Assembly: GCF_002811955.1 (NCBI RefSeq)
Contig: NZ_NPEF01000194.1
Span: 1 to 7,253 of the forward strand
Reading direction: 5' to 3'
Length of the DNA: 7,253 nt
Source of the DNA: Leptospira ellisii
Lineage (GTDB): Bacteria > Spirochaetota > Leptospiria > Leptospirales > Leptospiraceae
Shown here: positions 6,793 to 7,253 of the stretch, one piece after another
How the letters are laid out: each line of letters opens with the position of its first letter
Numbering within the stretch: position 1 is the stretch's first letter
The notes under the pieces: model-generated
Databases searched by the model: none
The model's input: only the letters and a program-made list of their open reading frames with translations
What the model was told of the DNA's origin: nothing
Made by a program: the position numbers and the translations under genes

Positions 6793-7253
6793 CAAAACCC
6801 GGCTCCGGTTTGAGCGGTTCCGTTACATCCGAAAACTCCCAGGGAAGCTCCGGCCGCGATGCGGACCATGTTGCTCGGATCCGGCTGGTTTTTTAGATCC
6901 AAATCGGCGAAGGAAGCCCCGGTGTTGTCCTTAACGCAGAGATTGATCGTGTTGTTACCGGCGTTGTCCTGTGTGGGGTCTGGATTGTCCAAACCGTCGT
7001 AGAGGATCGAATCCACGATCGTGTTGAATCCGCCCGCACCGTAATATCCGGCTATCAAAGCGCCTAACGCGTTCACGCCCGGGTTGGTTCCGTCCGGAGC
7101 GGTTCCTCCTCCGATAAACGTATTGTTATGAATATAAACGTTTCTCGCAAAAGGGTTCAAAGGAGGATTGGCTCCGGCCGCGTTAGTCGCCAATTGAGTG
7201 GCGAGAGTAGCATCGAACGCATATGCGCTGATCACCGCGAGATCTACGGTCTT
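6792..7253 (-). CDS. Parallel beta-helix repeat protein, C-terminal part (TIGR03805-like)
   Basis: Only the last 153 residues are in the window; the frame is open to the right edge. The segment ARNVYIHNNTFIGGG is a typical turn of a right-handed parallel beta-helix, with the Asn ladder seen in these folds. Gly/Asn-rich linkers follow (GALIAGYYGAGGFNTIVDSILYDG). Two cysteines, in NLCVKDN and VFGCNG near the C-terminus, could form a disulfide. It is identified as TIGR03805-like mainly from its partner: family members occur as two-gene pairs with TIGR03806 cytochromes, and here the stop TGA (6794-6792) overlaps the partner's ATG. The N-terminus, with the expected export signal, lies beyond the window. 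Low-complexity Ala/Gly/Asn composition makes other beta-helix families possible. Confidence 0.75.
   Translation of the reverse strand, partial: KTVDLAVISAYAFDATLATQLATNAAGANPPLNPFARNVYIHNNTFIGGGTAPDGTNPGVNALGALIAGYYGAGGFNTIVDSILYDGLDNPDPTQDNAGNNTINLCVKDNTGASFADLDLKNQPDPSNMVRIAAGASLGVFGCNGTAQTGAGF

Overview
The window looks like chromosomal DNA from a relatively GC-rich Leptospira (spirochaete). That assignment is an inference from the gene set, the spirochaete-type lipoprotein signal and the general look of the proteins. I ran no search, and the species cannot be fixed from the window. There is no insertion sequence, prophage, CRISPR array, tRNA or rRNA.

Left edge (1-417): no gene I can support. 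It holds a dense cluster of inverted repeats, including a perfect 16-bp stem with a 31-nt loop (86-148), then an AT-rich stretch that probably carries promoters. A minus-strand frame stays open from about 316 to the left edge but is not convincing as a protein.

Rightward cluster (418-3284): birA (monofunctional biotin protein ligase) is followed after one base by coaX (type III pantothenate kinase), so two coenzyme-A/biotin cofactor functions are transcribed together. Next comes a small protein that I read as a free-standing, ATPase-dead copy of the SecA second motor domain. After it is an exported rhodanese-like protein with its own promoter and a clear ribosome binding site.

Leftward cluster (3456-4804): yebC (translation factor/regulator family) is followed downstream by ruvC (Holliday-junction resolvase, TTG start). 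The 98-bp gap between them holds a terminator-like hairpin with a T-run, overlapped by a second, mutually exclusive hairpin. ruvA and ruvB do not follow.

Right part (4982-7253): a plus-strand secreted monoheme protein of the DUF3365 (Tll0287-like) type faces a minus-strand pair. The pair is a parallel beta-helix protein, cut by the right edge, and a diheme c-type cytochrome lipoprotein of the SO2930/TIGR03806 type, joined by a TGATG stop-start overlap. A strong intrinsic terminator for the minus-strand pair lies between the converging genes. This half looks like an extracytoplasmic c-heme locus of unknown substrate.
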